From contig JAEZTD010000141.1 in the NCBI GenBank assembly GCA_023443705.1, positions 1 through 7,897 of the forward strand: DNA of 7,897 bases. The letters are read 5' to 3'. Origin of the DNA: Bacillota bacterium. Its GTDB lineage: Bacteria; Bacillota; Clostridia; Christensenellales; Aristaeellaceae. Positions 5,941-7,897 of the stretch are shown here, piece by piece. Below the pieces are notes generated by a model. That model did no database searches, was not told where the DNA came from, and saw only the letters and a list, made by a program, of their open reading frames with translations. A program made the position numbers and the translations under genes. How positions within the stretch are numbered: position 1 is the first letter of the stretch; every line of letters begins with the position of its first letter.

Positions 5941-7897
5941 ATGCAAGTTAGCCATGATCAAAAGCTTCTGATCGCGTTTGGCCGGAGCCGGCGCGCTTCG
6001 GCTTGGCAGAACAAAGAGATCCTGTGGAGCGAGTTTCTCCAAAAGCTCGTCGCCACCACCCGCACACGGGAGACGGTACAAGAGTACGCCGCCCTGTCCA
6101 AGGCCGACCGTGACGACATCAAAGACGTCGGTGGCTTCGTGGGCGGTTATCTCAAAAGCGGAAAGCGCAACAACGCCTCGGTGGTCAACCGCTGCCTTCT
6201 TTGCCTAGACATCGATTACGCGGACGAAGGGCTTTACGACGACCTCGATATGCTCTTCATCAACGCCTACGCGCTGTACTCCACCCACAGCCATACGCCG
6301 GACAGGATGCGGCTCCGGCTCATCATCCCGTTCTCCCGGGCCGTGACCCCGGACGAATACGCGGCCGTATCCCGGCGCGTGGCCGCCGATCTGATGCTGT
6401 CCCGGTTCGACCCCACCACCTTCGAGCCCTCGCGCCTGATGTACTGGCCGTCAACCTCCGACGACGGGGAGTACATATTCCGGTACGCCGACGAGCCGTT
6501 CCTGGACCCGGATACGGTGCTGGCTACTTACGCGGACTGGCGGGACGCGTCGCTTTGGCCGACCACCCAGCCGCTGGAGGAACGTGTGCGCGCCAGCACC
6601 GGCAAGCAGGAGGACCCGCTCACGAAGCGCGGTATCGTCGGTGCGGTCTGCCGGGCACACTCCATGACCGATGTGCTGGAGACCATCCTCTCCGATCGGT
6701 ACACGCCCGCCTTCGACGACTGGCAGGCGGCCTCCGCGAGGTACACCTTCATCGGCGGCAGTACCACGGGCGGGCTCGTGGTCTACGAAGATAAGTATGC
6801 CTTCTCCCACCACGCCACCGACCCGGCGTGCGGGCGCCTGCTAAACGCGTTCGATCTGGTACGGGTTCACCTGTTCACTCCGGGCAGTGAAGATATCTCC
6901 GATGACCGCGCCAGCATGAAGGCCATGCAGGAGTATGCCGCGGACGACGAGGCCACCCGGCGTCAGTTGGCGGATGAACGGCTCCAGCAGGCGGAGGAGG
7001 AGTTCTCGGACACGAAAGACGAAGACTGGCAGCAGAAGCTTGAGCTGGACAAGGCGGGGAACGTCAAGGATACCCTGGACAACCTCGTTCTGATCCTGAA
7101 GCATGATCCCAATATGAAGGGTATCGCCTTCAACCGCCACCGGGACGGCATCGATGTCAAGGGGTTCCTGCCCTGGGCGCAGATCAAGGCGGGCTGGAAC
7201 GATTCGGACAACGCCGCGATCAAGGTATATTTGAGCGGCGTCTACCGGCTGTACTCCCCAACCAAGACCAAAGACGCCGTACTGGCGGTGGCGGCCTCCC
7301 GCTCGTATCACCCCATCGAAGAGTATCTGGACGGTCTGCCCACTTGGGACGGACGCGCCCGCGTGGACACACTGCTTATCGATTACTTTGGCGCGGAGGA
7401 CAACGGCTACACCCGCGCCGTGATGCGCAAGACGCTCGTGGCGGCGGTGGCGCGCATCTATCGGCCGGGTACAAAGTTTGACAGCGTGCTGATCCTGAAC
7501 GGACCCCAGGGGATCGGAAAAAGCACCTTCTTCTCCAAGCTGGCCGGCGATTGGTTCTCGGACAGTCTGACGCTGACCGAGATGCGGGACAAGACAGGCG
7601 CGGAGAAGCTGCAGGGGTTCTGGTTATTGGAATTGGGTGAACTGGCCGGGATGAGGAAGGCGGATGTGGAGACGGTGAAGTCCTTCATCAGCCGGGTGGA
7701 CGATAAATACCGCGCCAGCTACGGGTTCAGCGTGGAGAACCACCCGCGCCAATGCGTGATCGTGGGCAGCACGAACTCGGAGACAGGCTTTCTTCGGGAC
7801 ATTACCGGCAACCGCCGGTTCTGGCCGGTCAGCGTCACCGGGGAGTGCGAGAGGAAGCCCTGGTCGCTGACGCAGATAGAGGTGGATCAGATCTGGG
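5941..7897 (+). CDS. VapE-family primase-helicase, partial (3' end beyond window)
   Basis: The frame stays open for 652 codons to the window edge with no stop. AGGAGG (5929-5934) lies 6 bases before the ATG. The N-terminal half looks like an archaeo-eukaryotic-type primase (PrimPol) domain: LDID (89-92) supplies the metal-binding acidic pair, STHSH (114-118) and the MRLRLIIPFSR stretch follow, then FEPSRLMYWPS. A middle segment with SHHATDPACGRLLNAFDLVR resembles the linker domain of such primases, followed by a charged, probably helical region (about residues 330-365). The C-terminal half is a virulence-associated E (PF05272) P-loop helicase: Walker A GPQGIGKS (521-528), Walker B-like FWLLELGEL (560-568), a sensor-1 asparagine in GSTN (to N612), and an arginine-finger-like GNRRFW (623-628). 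It would prime and unwind DNA for the polymerase encoded just upstream. Despite the family name, there is no sign here of a direct virulence role. Confidence 0.92.
   Translation, partial: MQVSHDQKLLIAFGRSRRASAWQNKEILWSEFLQKLVATTRTRETVQEYAALSKADRDDIKDVGGFVGGYLKSGKRNNASVVNRCLLCLDIDYADEGLYDDLDMLFINAYALYSTHSHTPDRMRLRLIIPFSRAVTPDEYAAVSRRVAADLMLSRFDPTTFEPSRLMYWPSTSDDGEYIFRYADEPFLDPDTVLATYADWRDASLWPTTQPLEERVRASTGKQEDPLTKRGIVGAVCRAHSMTDVLETILSDRYTPAFDDWQAASARYTFIGGSTTGGLVVYEDKYAFSHHATDPACGRLLNAFDLVRVHLFTPGSEDISDDRASMKAMQEYAADDEATRRQLADERLQQAEEEFSDTKDEDWQQKLELDKAGNVKDTLDNLVLILKHDPNMKGIAFNRHRDGIDVKGFLPWAQIKAGWNDSDNAAIKVYLSGVYRLYSPTKTKDAVLAVAASRSYHPIEEYLDGLPTWDGRARVDTLLIDYFGAEDNGYTRAVMRKTLVAAVARIYRPGTKFDSVLILNGPQGIGKSTFFSKLAGDWFSDSLTLTEMRDKTGAEKLQGFWLLELGELAGMRKADVETVKSFISRVDDKYRASYGFSVENHPRQCVIVGSTNSETGFLRDITGNRRFWPVSVTGECERKPWSLTQIEVDQIW

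Noticed and set aside
6201..6794. Plus-strand open frame of 197 codons rich in Arg, Ala, Pro and Gly
   Set aside because: It lies wholly inside the VapE-type gene in another frame. The VapE frame carries clear primase and helicase motifs, so this is a shadow.
1..7897. CRISPR array, tRNA or rRNA genes
   Set aside because: No regularly spaced direct repeats, cloverleaf pattern or rRNA-like sequence was seen on either strand.

Overview
This window suggests a GC-rich, Firmicutes-like bacterium. The signs are strong AAGGAGG-type ribosome binding sites, a Gram-positive-type LexA (DinR) operator, and a replication cassette common in prophages of Clostridia. A diderm relative is possible, because the one exported protein has a signal peptide without a lipobox cysteine. 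Taxonomy cannot be fixed from the sequence alone.

Left part (1-1530). Bases 1-240 hold no recognisable gene, but contain a near-perfect GC-rich hairpin (26-56). A minus-strand gene (241-1227) encodes a NitT/TauT/NMT1-type ABC-transporter substrate-binding protein. No permease or ATPase gene lies beside it in the window. The divergent intergenic region ends in a near-consensus sigma-A promoter (TTGACT-17-TAGAAT) with a 13/14 match to the Gram-positive SOS box over the expected transcription start.

Middle (1531-2164). The SOS promoter drives a Y-family (UmuC/DinB-like) DNA polymerase that keeps all three catalytic carboxylates. It stops at 205 residues, before most of the thumb and the whole little-finger domain. 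Its end lies 12 bases from the start of a phage gene, and a short out-of-frame remnant bridges the junction. This looks like a recombination or deletion join, not a simple frameshift.

Right part (2161-7897). Four co-directional, closely spaced genes form a known prophage replication cassette: a DUF2800 protein (Cas4/AddB-like PD-(D/E)XK nuclease with four Fe-S-type cysteines), a DUF2815/Enc34-type single-stranded DNA-binding protein, a phage family A DNA polymerase with a 3'-5' exonuclease domain, and a VapE-type primase-helicase cut off by the window end. Together they could supply priming, unwinding, strand protection, synthesis and end processing. No clear terminator was seen between the SOS promoter and the end of the window. 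The main hypothesis is therefore that the cassette is now read from the LexA-controlled promoter of the truncated polymerase, tying its expression directly to DNA damage.
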